6,637 nt of DNA from an uncultured bacterium (GTDB taxonomy: Bacteria; Cyanobacteriota; Vampirovibrionia; Gastranaerophilales; Gastranaerophilaceae). The stretch covers positions 1 to 6,637 of the forward strand of contig CASELB010000041.1 of assembly GCA_949288685.1 (NCBI GenBank), in the 5' to 3' direction. Both the position numbers and the translations under genes were made by a program. The notes beneath the pieces were generated by a model, which saw only the letters and a program-made list of their open reading frames with translations, was not told the origin of the DNA and searched no databases. Positions 1 through 5,633 of the stretch are shown here, in pieces (the stretch's first letter is position 1; every line of letters begins with the position of its first letter).

Positions 1-2297
1 CGGCATACTTCCGTACGAACGGTTTTTCCGCGGATTTCTCCTGATATCAAATCTTTAAATGATTCTGCAATTTTTGAGGTTCCAATCCACCATGTACTCG
101 GCTTCCAGAATGTTCTCGGTCGAAATTCTTTATCTACAAGTTTCAGAAATTCTGCTTTCTTCTTCTCATCAAGAGCATAATATTTATCAAGCATATTAAA
201 GAGTTTCATTATTTCTGCTTTACATGTCGCTCTGTCATTATCTGCCTCACAAATTCCGGAAATGATATCGTTTGAACGTAAAACTTCAAGCACATTACTT
301 CCTTTGACCCGCTGGATTTGATATTTATAGAACAGAGAATTTAAATCATCGTCTTTATCCAGAGTTCTTGCAAGTTCGCTGCCTATTTCCCGCGGGCTGT
401 CGGCAAGTACATTGTCAAAAACCTTGATTATATCCGAATATTTTTCATCTTCTACGGCTTTTTCAAATCGTTTTATTATTTCTGTATTATTTTCATCCTT
501 GTTTACAAGTACATTCAAGGAGTGGCGCAAAACATCAAATCCGCCGGCTTTTTTAATCATTTTAACAAATTTTTCGGAGCCGCCGGCGTTTTCAATTAAT
601 CCGCGGATATTATCTTTATTAATTTTTTTGTTTAACACTAAACCTGCAAACTTCCTTGCATCTTTTGATTCATCAATAGCCTTATCAATTGCTATATACA
701 AATCTTCCGGGGTTTTAGCATCAAGAACGCCCGCCATAGCACACATATTGTCGGTATCTATGCTAAACCACGAATCATATTCATCACGGGCATCATTTTT
801 AAATATTTCAACGGCCTCATCCGGCAGATTGTAGTATTTTGCGTATTTGTCAAATAATTCTTCGGTTTTCTTAAGTCTTTCCTTTTTGCTTAAATCAAGT
901 TCTTCAATCTTTATGATTTCATCGGCAAGAACCTTATCAATAGTTGTTTGAGTTACATTTTGCCCTTTTGCCGGCAGGTTTATTACATCTCCGGCGCGGA
1001 TTGTAAAATCTTTGCCCAGATGTTTGTTTAAAACTTCAAGTTCTTTATAATTAACACCTAATTTCCTTGCAATAGCCATTAAGCCGGTGTCATTTTCCTG
1101 TACAATATATGTTGAACGGATTTGAGTATCACTTTTTATTTCTTCGCCGCCCCACCATCTGTTTAACTCTTCTTGTTTAACTTTTGTTTTGCACTTTTCA
1201 TAAAAATCATCAATAACCGGTTTTAATTCTGCCTGTGTGTCGCTGTCAAAGCTCTTGTACACCATGGCAAGTCTTGCAAGCGAGCGTTTATATAAACCGT
1301 TCATTTCTTTACCGGTTTCTATTGATTTAGTGAATATAAGTTGCTCAAATGCAGCAGACAGGTCTCCTGAATTTATATTCTCAATAAATGTTTCTATATC
1401 AATGGAGTCAAACCCTTTATTGTAAACTAAGTCAATTAAGCCCTCTTTTATCGGCTCGGGAATTTGATTAAATACATCATCACCCAGCTCTATTCTTATA
1501 TCTTCCCGGGTTTGTAAATAATCTTTTGCAAGTCGTGTGTACGCTTCGGCTGAGGACATTCTGCTTTTAGACGTTATTCCTTTTGTGTACCCGTAACCTA
1601 TTGTCCAGACTCCATTTGAGTCCTGATAGGCTTTTGTATATGGCTTAAAATCATTATCCGGATTCCCTTCAAATCCGGTTATAATATTTGCAAATCCGTC
1701 ACTCATTCCGGTTGCTTTTTTAGCGTCAGAAAGTGTGGAAATTCCTTCTAAATCCGCGGTTACTGATTGCGGGAGGTTAAGCTCTTCCCCTTTTTGAAGT
1801 TTGACTTCTTCCCCGTTCTTTAATATTGCAATTTTTCCGTTGTGTGTACTTACTTCCCAGCCGTTAGCGTCTGCCAGTTGTCTTATGGATATTTCGTTAT
1901 TATCTGCAATTTTCATAGGGTTGTCGCCGGATTTTACGGTATAAATTCCGGATTGCGTATTCTCCTCCGGCGTACTTTTGGAAGTGTTTGCTGCAGTGAC
2001 TTGTATTTTCATCCCTTCCTGTATATTTACCGTTTTTCCGTTCTTCTTTAATACAATATTCCCCTTGTTTTTAATTACCTGCCAGCCGTTAGCTTCAGCA
2101 AGCTGATAGATTGTTATATTATATTTACGCGCAATAGCAAACGCTGTTTCACCTCTTGCAACAGTATGTACTTTTCCGTCAGAATTTTCATCACCAAAGT
2201 TGAACAGTGTTTTGTTAGCCTTGCCCTGCTCTTCTTGTTTTAATCTGTGTGTGCGGTTTATTTCTCTTGCTCCGCCTGTACCTTCTACTTTTGACAT
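1..2297 (-). CDS. LysM-LysM-GH24 lysozyme-LysM protein, C-terminus beyond window
   Basis: An open frame of 765 codons runs leftwards off the window edge, so the C-terminus is missing. It starts at ATG 2297 with a GGAG ribosome site at 2304-2307, six bases upstream. Seen: LysM units at about residues 43-101 and 118-176, a GH24 (T4-type) lysozyme domain at about 200-350, a third LysM at 396-442, then a charged, probably helical region (450-765) I do not recognise. The GH24 catalytic triad is visible as E210 (in GFEG), D226 (AYQDSNG) and T232 (WTIGYG), so it should cleave the MurNAc-GlcNAc bond of peptidoglycan; LysM binds the same glycan. There is no signal peptide or membrane segment, so how it would reach the wall is unclear: phage-like lysis, non-classical export or a tail-type structure are possible. 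E210 and D226 are 16 residues apart, against 9 in T4 lysozyme. No promoter is convincing in 2298-2399. Enzyme class is secure; cellular role is not. Confidence 0.9.
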   Translation of the reverse strand, partial: MSKVEGTGGAREINRTHRLKQEEQGKANKTLFNFGDENSDGKVHTVARGETAFAIARKYNITIYQLAEANGWQVIKNKGNIVLKKNGKTVNIQEGMKIQVTAANTSKSTPEENTQSGIYTVKSGDNPMKIADNNEISIRQLADANGWEVSTHNGKIAILKNGEEVKLQKGEELNLPQSVTADLEGISTLSDAKKATGMSDGFANIITGFEGNPDNDFKPYTKAYQDSNGVWTIGYGYTKGITSKSRMSSAEAYTRLAKDYLQTREDIRIELGDDVFNQIPEPIKEGLIDLVYNKGFDSIDIETFIENINSGDLSAAFEQLIFTKSIETGKEMNGLYKRSLARLAMVYKSFDSDTQAELKPVIDDFYEKCKTKVKQEELNRWWGGEEIKSDTQIRSTYIVQENDTGLMAIARKLGVNYKELEVLNKHLGKDFTIRAGDVINLPAKGQNVTQTTIDKVLADEIIKIEELDLSKKERLKKTEELFDKYAKYYNLPDEAVEIFKNDARDEYDSWFSIDTDNMCAMAGVLDAKTPEDLYIAIDKAIDESKDARKFAGLVLNKKINKDNIRGLIENAGGSEKFVKMIKKAGGFDVLRHSLNVLVNKDENNTEIIKRFEKAVEDEKYSDIIKVFDNVLADSPREIGSELARTLDKDDDLNSLFYKYQIQRVKGSNVLEVLRSNDIISGICEADNDRATCKAEIMKLFNMLDKYYALDEKKKAEFLKLVDKEFRPRTFWKPSTWWIGTSKIAESFKDLISGEIRGKTVRTEVC

Positions 2298-2399
2298 TAG
2301 CTGCTCCGTTCAATCTCTTTAGTTGTACCTTATTACATGTATTCCACATTACCGGAAATTTGTAACAGGTATTTTGAAGGTGCGGTGGATGAGGGGTAA

Positions 2400-2687
2400 T
2401 TATGCTATTTGGAGAGTATATCCGAGTGTCTTTAAAATTTTGGCTAATGTATCAACTCTGGGTATACGTTCGCCATGAAAAATTTGATACAACATTGCAC
2501 GGTCAATTCCGGCTTTTGTACAAAAACCGCTTATGCTATCACGGGATTTAATAACAAGTTCCAGAGAGTGGAAAAAAGCATTGAAATCACCATTGTTTAT
2601 ATATTCTGCTAAACTTTCGTTCATATATTCTTTTTGAAATTTCTCATCTTTTAGTTGTTCTATAATAAAATTATTTAATTCTGTCAT
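2400..2687 (-). CDS. HTH antitoxin of a HigB/HigA-like (HI1419/HI1420-type) pair
   Basis: This 95-residue protein has a helix-turn-helix at about residues 51-90 (SISGFCTKAGIDRAMLYQIF, then a turn and a LAKILKTLGY helix), typical of the HI1420-type addiction-module antidotes. The N-terminal half (NNFIIEQLKDEKFQKEYM) is the family's usual helical part, which probably contacts the toxin. It starts one base after the toxin stop codon, with an AAGGA ribosome site inside the toxin's 3' end (2696-2700), so its translation is likely coupled to the toxin. Toxin first, antitoxin second is the order of HigBA-like and HI1419/HI1420 modules and the reverse of RelBE. It probably neutralises the toxin and represses the operon through the palindrome in the promoter (3022-3033). 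No cell target can be read from sequence. Family assignment is confident; repression is inferred. Confidence 0.87.
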   Translation of the reverse strand: MTELNNFIIEQLKDEKFQKEYMNESLAEYINNGDFNAFFHSLELVIKSRDSISGFCTKAGIDRAMLYQIFHGERIPRVDTLAKILKTLGYTLQIA

Positions 2688-2688
2688 T

Positions 2689-3003
2689 TTAATTATCCTT
2701 TATAGTTTGTAAATAACTTTTTGCAATAATAATATCTTTTTTCTGGTCTGATTTATCGCCTGCCTGTAACAAAATAACCACAGTGTCTTTTTTTATTGTG
2801 TAATATATTCTATAACCTTTGCCAAAAAAGAACCTTAGTTCGTACAGATTAGGGGCAATTTGTTTATGGTCACCAAAATTATCATCATATATTCTTTCAA
2901 GTCTTTTGATGATTTTAATGCGAGTTGTTAAATCTAAGGATAAAAGCCATTCTTTAACAGGCTCTTTTCCGTTCGAAAGTTGATAGAATGTAACTGATTT
3001 CAT
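2689..3003 (-). CDS. RelE/ParE-superfamily toxin (HigB/Gp49-like)
   Basis: This 104-residue protein is of full length for the HI1419/Gp49-like branch of the RelE superfamily. The diagnostic blocks are LYELRFFFGKGYRIYYT at residues 53-69, which forms central beta strands with conserved Arg and Tyr, and LLQAGDKSDQKKDIIIAK at 78-95, the family's GxK..Q.kDI..A segment. Family members mostly cut mRNA on the ribosome; which codons this one prefers cannot be read from sequence. The frame is intact, so the toxin is probably active. It is the first gene of a two-gene unit, one base ahead of the antitoxin. No Shine-Dalgarno precedes ATG 3003; instead the -10 box ends six bases before it, so the mRNA probably begins at the start codon. 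It lies 54 bases downstream of rnhA on the same strand, with no terminator between, so some read-through is possible. Confidence 0.9.
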   Translation of the reverse strand: MKSVTFYQLSNGKEPVKEWLLSLDLTTRIKIIKRLERIYDDNFGDHKQIAPNLYELRFFFGKGYRIYYTIKKDTVVILLQAGDKSDQKKDIIIAKSYLQTIKDN

Positions 3004-3009
3004 AGTAAT

Positions 3010-3038
3010 ATTGTAGCGTTTTAACTACAGTTAGTCAA
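3010..3038 (-). promoter_or_regulatory. Promoter of the toxin-antitoxin operon
   Basis: On the minus strand, TTGACT (3033-3038) and TACAAT (3010-3015) are separated by exactly 17 bases, each matching the sigma-70 consensus in five of six positions. The -10 box ends six bases before the toxin ATG, which puts the likely first transcribed base on the A of that codon (3003). This is the best promoter in the window. Confidence 0.75.
3022..3033. promoter_or_regulatory. Palindromic candidate operator in the toxin-antitoxin promoter
   Basis: TAACT-AC-AGTTA is a perfect inverted repeat with five-base arms and a two-base centre, lying mostly in the spacer between the -35 and -10 boxes. An overlapping repeat, TGTAG (3012-3016) and CTACA (3025-3029), covers the -10 side. 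A HTH antitoxin bound here would block RNA polymerase, the usual autoregulation of such modules. The binding is inferred from position and symmetry. Confidence 0.5.
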
Positions 3039-3057
3039 CGGGTTTTAGTATAATATT

Positions 3058-3540
3058 TTAATATGGCGATTCAAGGAGGTTATCGGCTTTAGCTGCTTCG
3101 ACTGCAAGGCGGTCGCAGCGTTCATTGTACGGGTGTCCGGCGTGCCCTTTTACCCATACAAATGTTATATCGTGAGGTTTCATACAATCAATAAGCCGTT
3201 TCCAGAGTTCGATATTTTTCACGGGAGCTTTAGAGGCTGTACGCCATCCGTTTCTTATCCAACCGTCAAGCCATTTTTGATTAATAGCGTCTGTTAAGTA
3301 TTTGCTGTCCGAGGTAAGTGTAACTTTGCAAGGTTTTTTTAGCGCCTCAAGTGCTGTAATTGCAGCAAGCAGTTCCATCTGGTTATTGGTTGTATTGCTA
3401 TATCCTTGAGAAAACTCTTTTTCGTGTTTTTGACCGTTTGAATCTATATAAACAAGAATGGCGCCATAGCCGCCCTTTCCGGGGTTTCCGCTGCATGCGC
3501 CATCTGTGTAAATTTCTACTTTAACTTTATCTTCCGGCAT
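3058..3540 (-). CDS. rnhA: Ribonuclease HI
   Basis: This 160-residue protein is close to the usual RNase HI length (155 in E. coli). All catalytic residues are visible: D13 in YTDGACSGNPG, E56 in NNQMELLAA, D78 in LTSDSKYL, H133 in WVKGHAGH and D143 in NERCDRLA. The basic handle region around residues 89-107 (KWLDGWIRNGWRTASK) is present, so it is the HI type rather than HII. It cuts the RNA strand of RNA:DNA hybrids using two Mg ions, removing primers and R-loops in the cytoplasm. ATG 3540 starts five bases after the stop of the HEAT-repeat gene and has only a weak AAG upstream, so it probably depends on coupling to that gene. There is no terminator after it. Nothing seems missing or broken. 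Confidence 0.96.
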   Translation of the reverse strand: MPEDKVKVEIYTDGACSGNPGKGGYGAILVYIDSNGQKHEKEFSQGYSNTTNNQMELLAAITALEALKKPCKVTLTSDSKYLTDAINQKWLDGWIRNGWRTASKAPVKNIELWKRLIDCMKPHDITFVWVKGHAGHPYNERCDRLAVEAAKADNLLESPY

Positions 3541-3545
3541 GTTTC

Positions 3546-3827
3546 TTAAGCTGCAACACCGGTAATTTCAGAGATTAAATACTTAGCAACCCATTCAAAA
3601 TCTTTGTTGCTGCCTGCTGCTTTTTTAAGGTATTCAACACTTGCATCGCCAATTCTGATTAAAGTCATTGCAACAACCCCTCTTTTGATGCCTCTTACAA
3701 CTTGTAACTGGTTTACAAGTTCCGGAACAGCTTTAGAACCTATGCTAACTAATTGATTTTCTATTTCATTTTTTACTGTATTATCTGCGTTTTCCAATTT
3801 TGAAAGCATTTCTTCTATAGATTGCAT
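3546..3827 (-). CDS. Small HEAT-repeat protein
   Basis: This 93-residue protein contains two HEAT-type helical repeats, at about residues 15-41 (VSIGSKAVPELVNQL) and 47-71 (IRIGDASVEYLKKAA). The paired segments share the pattern xIGxxAVxxL, which supports true repeats. Such short solenoids bind other proteins and have no catalytic residues; the partner is unknown. It is too short and has no motif to be a phycobilin lyase of the CpcE/F type. It starts at ATG 3827 with a strong AAAGGAG ribosome site (3834-3840), six bases upstream, and is the first gene of a unit with rnhA, five bases apart. The pairing hints at a shared role or simply at shared expression. Family is fairly sure; function is not known. 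Confidence 0.83.
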   Translation of the reverse strand: MQSIEEMLSKLENADNTVKNEIENQLVSIGSKAVPELVNQLQVVRGIKRGVVAMTLIRIGDASVEYLKKAAGSNKDFEWVAKYLISEITGVAA

Positions 3828-3864
3828 GTTATTCTCCTTTTTTCATTCTCTTTTTAGCAATTTT

Positions 3865-3870
3865 ATTATA
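3865..3870 (-). promoter_or_regulatory. Probable -10 box of the HEAT-rnhA unit
   Basis: A perfect TATAAT lies on the minus strand 37 bases before the HEAT-gene ATG. At 16 to 18 bases upstream there is no good -35 hexamer (ACGGGA or similar), so the promoter may need an activator or the A-rich tract at 3893-3900. The repeats at 3899-3948 lie just upstream. Confidence 0.45.
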
Positions 3871-3898
3871 GAGTAAAAAAATGCTTATCCCGTTTTTT

Positions 3899-3948
3899 TT
3901 AATATAATCTTTACATCCGTATAAAGATTGGTTAATATTTCTTAATAT
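3899..3948. repeat. Cluster of inverted and direct repeats upstream of HEAT-rnhA
   Basis: AATCTTTA (3906-3913) and TAAAGATT (3922-3929) form a perfect eight-base inverted repeat with an eight-base centre. The heptamer TTAATAT occurs three times, at 3899-3905, 3932-3938 and 3942-3948; the last two are ten bases apart, one helical turn. No T-run follows the hairpin on either strand, so it is not a terminator. It sits where an activator of a promoter lacking a -35 box would bind. AT-rich DNA produces such repeats by chance fairly often, so the regulatory role is tentative. Confidence 0.45.
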
Positions 3949-3964
3949 AAGTTGTTGAATACCA

Positions 3965-3993
3965 AAAAGCCCCCCTTATTAAAGGGGGCTTTT
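3965..3993 (-). terminator. Rho-independent terminator after the 163-residue protein gene
   Basis: AAAAGCCCCC (3965-3974) pairs with GGGGGCTTTT (3984-3993), a ten-base stem with a short AT-rich loop. Read on the minus strand it ends in GC followed by five T (3964-3968), the form of an intrinsic terminator. It begins about 11 bases after the stop codon of the gene at 4005-4496 and separates it from the HEAT-rnhA unit. It is nearly symmetric and could also stop plus-strand transcription. Confidence 0.9.
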
Positions 3994-4004
3994 GCATACT
4001 TCAG

Positions 4005-4496
4005 CTAGTAATTAATAAAAGCTCTGTTGACTTCCGACATAATATCGTACGCACTAACTGTTTGAGGTGCAGCCTCTTGAGGCAATGTTGCTGCAAATGC
4101 TTTTTGCCCTTCGTATTTAAGTTGTGCAAGGTAAGCCTGTTGGTCACCCTGGGCGACATTAGTCAATTGTCTGAGAGCGGAATCAAATGAAGCTCTGTCT
4201 TCGTCAATATTTCCGGTTGCTGCCAGCCCTATTTTTGCCATTACGCTTTCCCACGGATATTGAGTTTGTGCAGTTCCCGATTCTTGTCTTGCGATTTTCG
4301 ATTGAGCCTGTTGGGAATAATCCCCGTACATCGCTTTATAAAGTTCTTTGATATCGGTGTATGGATCACCCGTTTGCCGGATGTGGTACTCCTTCATCAA
4401 ATCGTTCAGCTTTTTATCGGAAATCGTGCTGCCAAAGAACTGGCGCTGATACGTCGCTCCATAGTCATAGATTCCATTAATCGCCGTGATTGTCAT
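4005..4496 (-). CDS. Uncharacterised Gln/Ala-rich protein, 163 residues
   Basis: I do not recognise this family. The start is ATG 4496, chosen because GAGGTG (4503-4508) lies six bases upstream; a longer frame to 4550 would begin inside the promoter and has no ribosome site. The protein has no cysteine, a single Trp, no signal peptide and no membrane segment. The N-terminal part is aromatic (GIYDYGATYQRQFFG), followed by predicted helices with ISDKKLNDLMKEYHI and TDIKELYKAMYG, a Gln-rich stretch at about 60-80, and an Ala/Gln-rich helical C-terminal half ending EVNRAFINY. It reads as soluble and mostly helical; a surface, secreted or structural role would be a guess. It stands alone, with its own promoter and a strong terminator, so it is probably expressed independently and perhaps well. 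Coding status is supported by promoter, ribosome site and terminator together. Confidence 0.8.
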   Translation of the reverse strand: MTITAINGIYDYGATYQRQFFGSTISDKKLNDLMKEYHIRQTGDPYTDIKELYKAMYGDYSQQAQSKIARQESGTAQTQYPWESVMAKIGLAATGNIDEDRASFDSALRQLTNVAQGDQQAYLAQLKYEGQKAFAATLPQEAAPQTVSAYDIMSEVNRAFINY

Positions 4497-4502
4497 GATA
4501 CA

Positions 4503-4508
4503 CACCTC
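4503..4508 (-). promoter_or_regulatory. Ribosome binding site that fixes the start at 4496
   Basis: GAGGTG on the minus strand, six bases before ATG 4496, is a good match to the 16S rRNA tail. It decides in favour of the 163-residue form over the 181-residue reading. Confidence 0.8.
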
Positions 4509-4522
4509 AAGATACAATTGTA

Positions 4523-4550
4523 TATATAATATATATCGGCAGATTTTCAA
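4523..4550 (-). promoter_or_regulatory. Promoter of the 163-residue protein gene
   Basis: TTGAAA (4545-4550) is followed, 16 bases on, by TATATA (4523-4528) on the minus strand; the alternating TA tract also permits an 18-base spacing. Transcription would start near 4516, giving a leader of about 20 bases that contains the ribosome site. The exact -10 register is ambiguous. Confidence 0.5.
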
Positions 4551-4576
4551 AAAACTTTAACGTTTTTGGATAAAGA

Positions 4577-4596
4577 TTTACAAAAGTTTACAAAAG
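4577..4596. repeat. Tandem ten-base repeat in the divergent intergenic gap
   Basis: TTTACAAAAG occurs twice in direct succession (4577-4586 and 4587-4596), in the gap between the leftward gene starting at 4496 and holA starting at 4668. Two identical sites one helical turn apart could bind a regulator acting on either promoter, but could also be simple AT-rich drift. Confidence 0.6.
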
Positions 4597-4652
4597 CTGG
4601 CTAAAACTCACTAATATCTTGAAAGTTATTTGGAGGTGTTTTTATATTTTTG

Positions 4653-4661
4653 TGATAAAAT
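4653..4661 (+). promoter_or_regulatory. Extended -10 promoter of holA-holB
   Basis: TG-A-TAAAAT is an extended -10 element whose hexamer matches TATAAT in five of six positions and ends six bases before the holA ATG. No -35 lies 17 bases upstream. This predicts a transcript beginning at the start codon. An alternative is TTGAAA (4619-4624) with TATATT (4643-4648), 18 bases apart, which would give a leader of about 13 bases, still with no ribosome site. Confidence 0.5.
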
Positions 4662-4667
4662 TTCTGT

Positions 4668-5633
4668 ATGACAGTACATTTTTTTTACGGGGAAGAAGAT
4701 TACGATATAGAAAAAGCACTTAATGCAATGCGTGCAAAACTTGATAAAAATTTTGCCGCAATGAATTATCGTGTTTATACAAATCCCGGATTTGTAGAGC
4801 TTGCACAAATACTAAGAACCCAGCCTATGATGTTTGGCAGTCTGTTAATTATTATTAACTGCGGCGGGTATTTTAGTGATAAGGGCGGCGGCTTTGATGA
4901 TAAGCAGCTTGCGGAGATTGAAACAATGGTGCAAGAGTCGCCTGAAAATGTTGATATTGTATTTGTCTGGAAACTCCCGCGGGGAGAGGGGAAGAAACCG
5001 GATACAAGGCGCAAGTTATATAAAATTCTTTCTAAAACCGATTCCCGGGTGTTTGATGCCATAAAAACTTATCAAACTGCTGAATTGATTACAAGAATAA
5101 AGGGGATGGCTAAGGAAAAAGATATTTCCCTTGATAATGCTGCGTGTAATGCTTTGATTGAGCAGATTGGCAATAATCTGCGCAAGTTTGACGCAGAGTT
5201 AGAAAAACTTAAACTGCTGGTTTATCCCGAGAAAAAAATCGGTGAAAAACTTGTACGGGAAAACTGTATTTCCAATCAAGATTTATTTAATCTGACAGAT
5301 TACATTATGAAAAATGAGAAAGACAAAGCACTTATGGAGTTTCGGCTTTTAATTGACAAAAAACATCCGCTTGAAATCTTGAGCGCTGTGCAGACAATGT
5401 TAAGAAAGTGGATAATAATAAAGTTGAATGCGGCGTCTAAGAGTACTTTTGAAATTTCAAAACTTGCCGGCATGCATGAATTTGTAGTTAAACAAACTCT
5501 TGCAAAACTCAAAAATACATCTTTAAAAGATATGGTTCGGTTTAAGCAAAGTCTGGTTAATGCGGAGTACAGAATAAAAAACGGTATGAGTTATGATGTG
5601 GAATTTGAGGTGGAAAATGCTATTATCGGATAA
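4668..5633 (+). CDS. holA: DNA polymerase III subunit delta
   Basis: This 321-residue protein is near the normal length for delta (343 in E. coli). It opens the sliding-clamp ring during clamp loading. Seen: the start MTVHFFYGEEDYDIEKAL is the typical N-terminal strand and FxGEE turn; QPMMFGSLLIII (52-63) sits where delta carries its clamp-binding hydrophobic wedge; IGNNLRKFDAELEKLKL (167-183) is the family signature ending domain II; and residues 205-321 form the helical collar, with HPLEILSAVQTMLRKW (233-248) and a KNGMSYD (304-310) end matching the common K-x-G-x-x-D. As usual for delta there is no Walker A. The start is fixed by homology, yet there is no Shine-Dalgarno close to it; a GGAGGTG lies 29 bases upstream, too far to act. 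It overlaps holB by 17 bases. I see nothing broken. Confidence 0.93.
   Translation: MTVHFFYGEEDYDIEKALNAMRAKLDKNFAAMNYRVYTNPGFVELAQILRTQPMMFGSLLIIINCGGYFSDKGGGFDDKQLAEIETMVQESPENVDIVFVWKLPRGEGKKPDTRRKLYKILSKTDSRVFDAIKTYQTAELITRIKGMAKEKDISLDNAACNALIEQIGNNLRKFDAELEKLKLLVYPEKKIGEKLVRENCISNQDLFNLTDYIMKNEKDKALMEFRLLIDKKHPLEILSAVQTMLRKWIIIKLNAASKSTFEISKLAGMHEFVVKQTLAKLKNTSLKDMVRFKQSLVNAEYRIKNGMSYDVEFEVENAIIG
5607..5612 (+). promoter_or_regulatory. Ribosome binding site inside holA that fixes the holB start
   Basis: GAGGTG ends four bases before ATG 5617 (six from GAGG to the codon). The longer frame beginning at 5593 has no ribosome site, so 5617 is preferred for holB. Confidence 0.7.

Noticed and set aside
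412..834. Plus-strand open frame opposite the lysozyme gene
   Set aside because: It lies wholly inside the minus-strand frame, is Ser/Phe-rich as expected of an antisense shadow, and has no ribosome site. The same holds for the plus frames at 1237-1425 and 1842-2051.
1..3003. Prophage or phage lysis cassette
   Set aside because: A lysozyme and a toxin-antitoxin pair are compatible with one, but there is no holin, integrase, structural gene or attachment repeat in the window.
4260..4529. Plus-strand open frame opposite the 163-residue protein gene
   Set aside because: It has no promoter or ribosome site and ends in the opposite gene's promoter; the minus gene has promoter, ribosome site and terminator.
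4497..4550. Longer start giving a 181-residue protein
   Set aside because: The extra 18 codons fall in the promoter, and no ribosome site precedes 4550.
4626..5512. Minus-strand and alternative-frame open frames over holA (4626-4808, 4775-5062, 4876-5064, 5300-5512)
   Set aside because: All overlap holA, which is supported along its whole length by family motifs.
5593..5616. Upstream ATG pair as holB start
   Set aside because: No ribosome site precedes it; GAGGTG fits ATG 5617, and the extra residues do not resemble a delta prime N-terminus.
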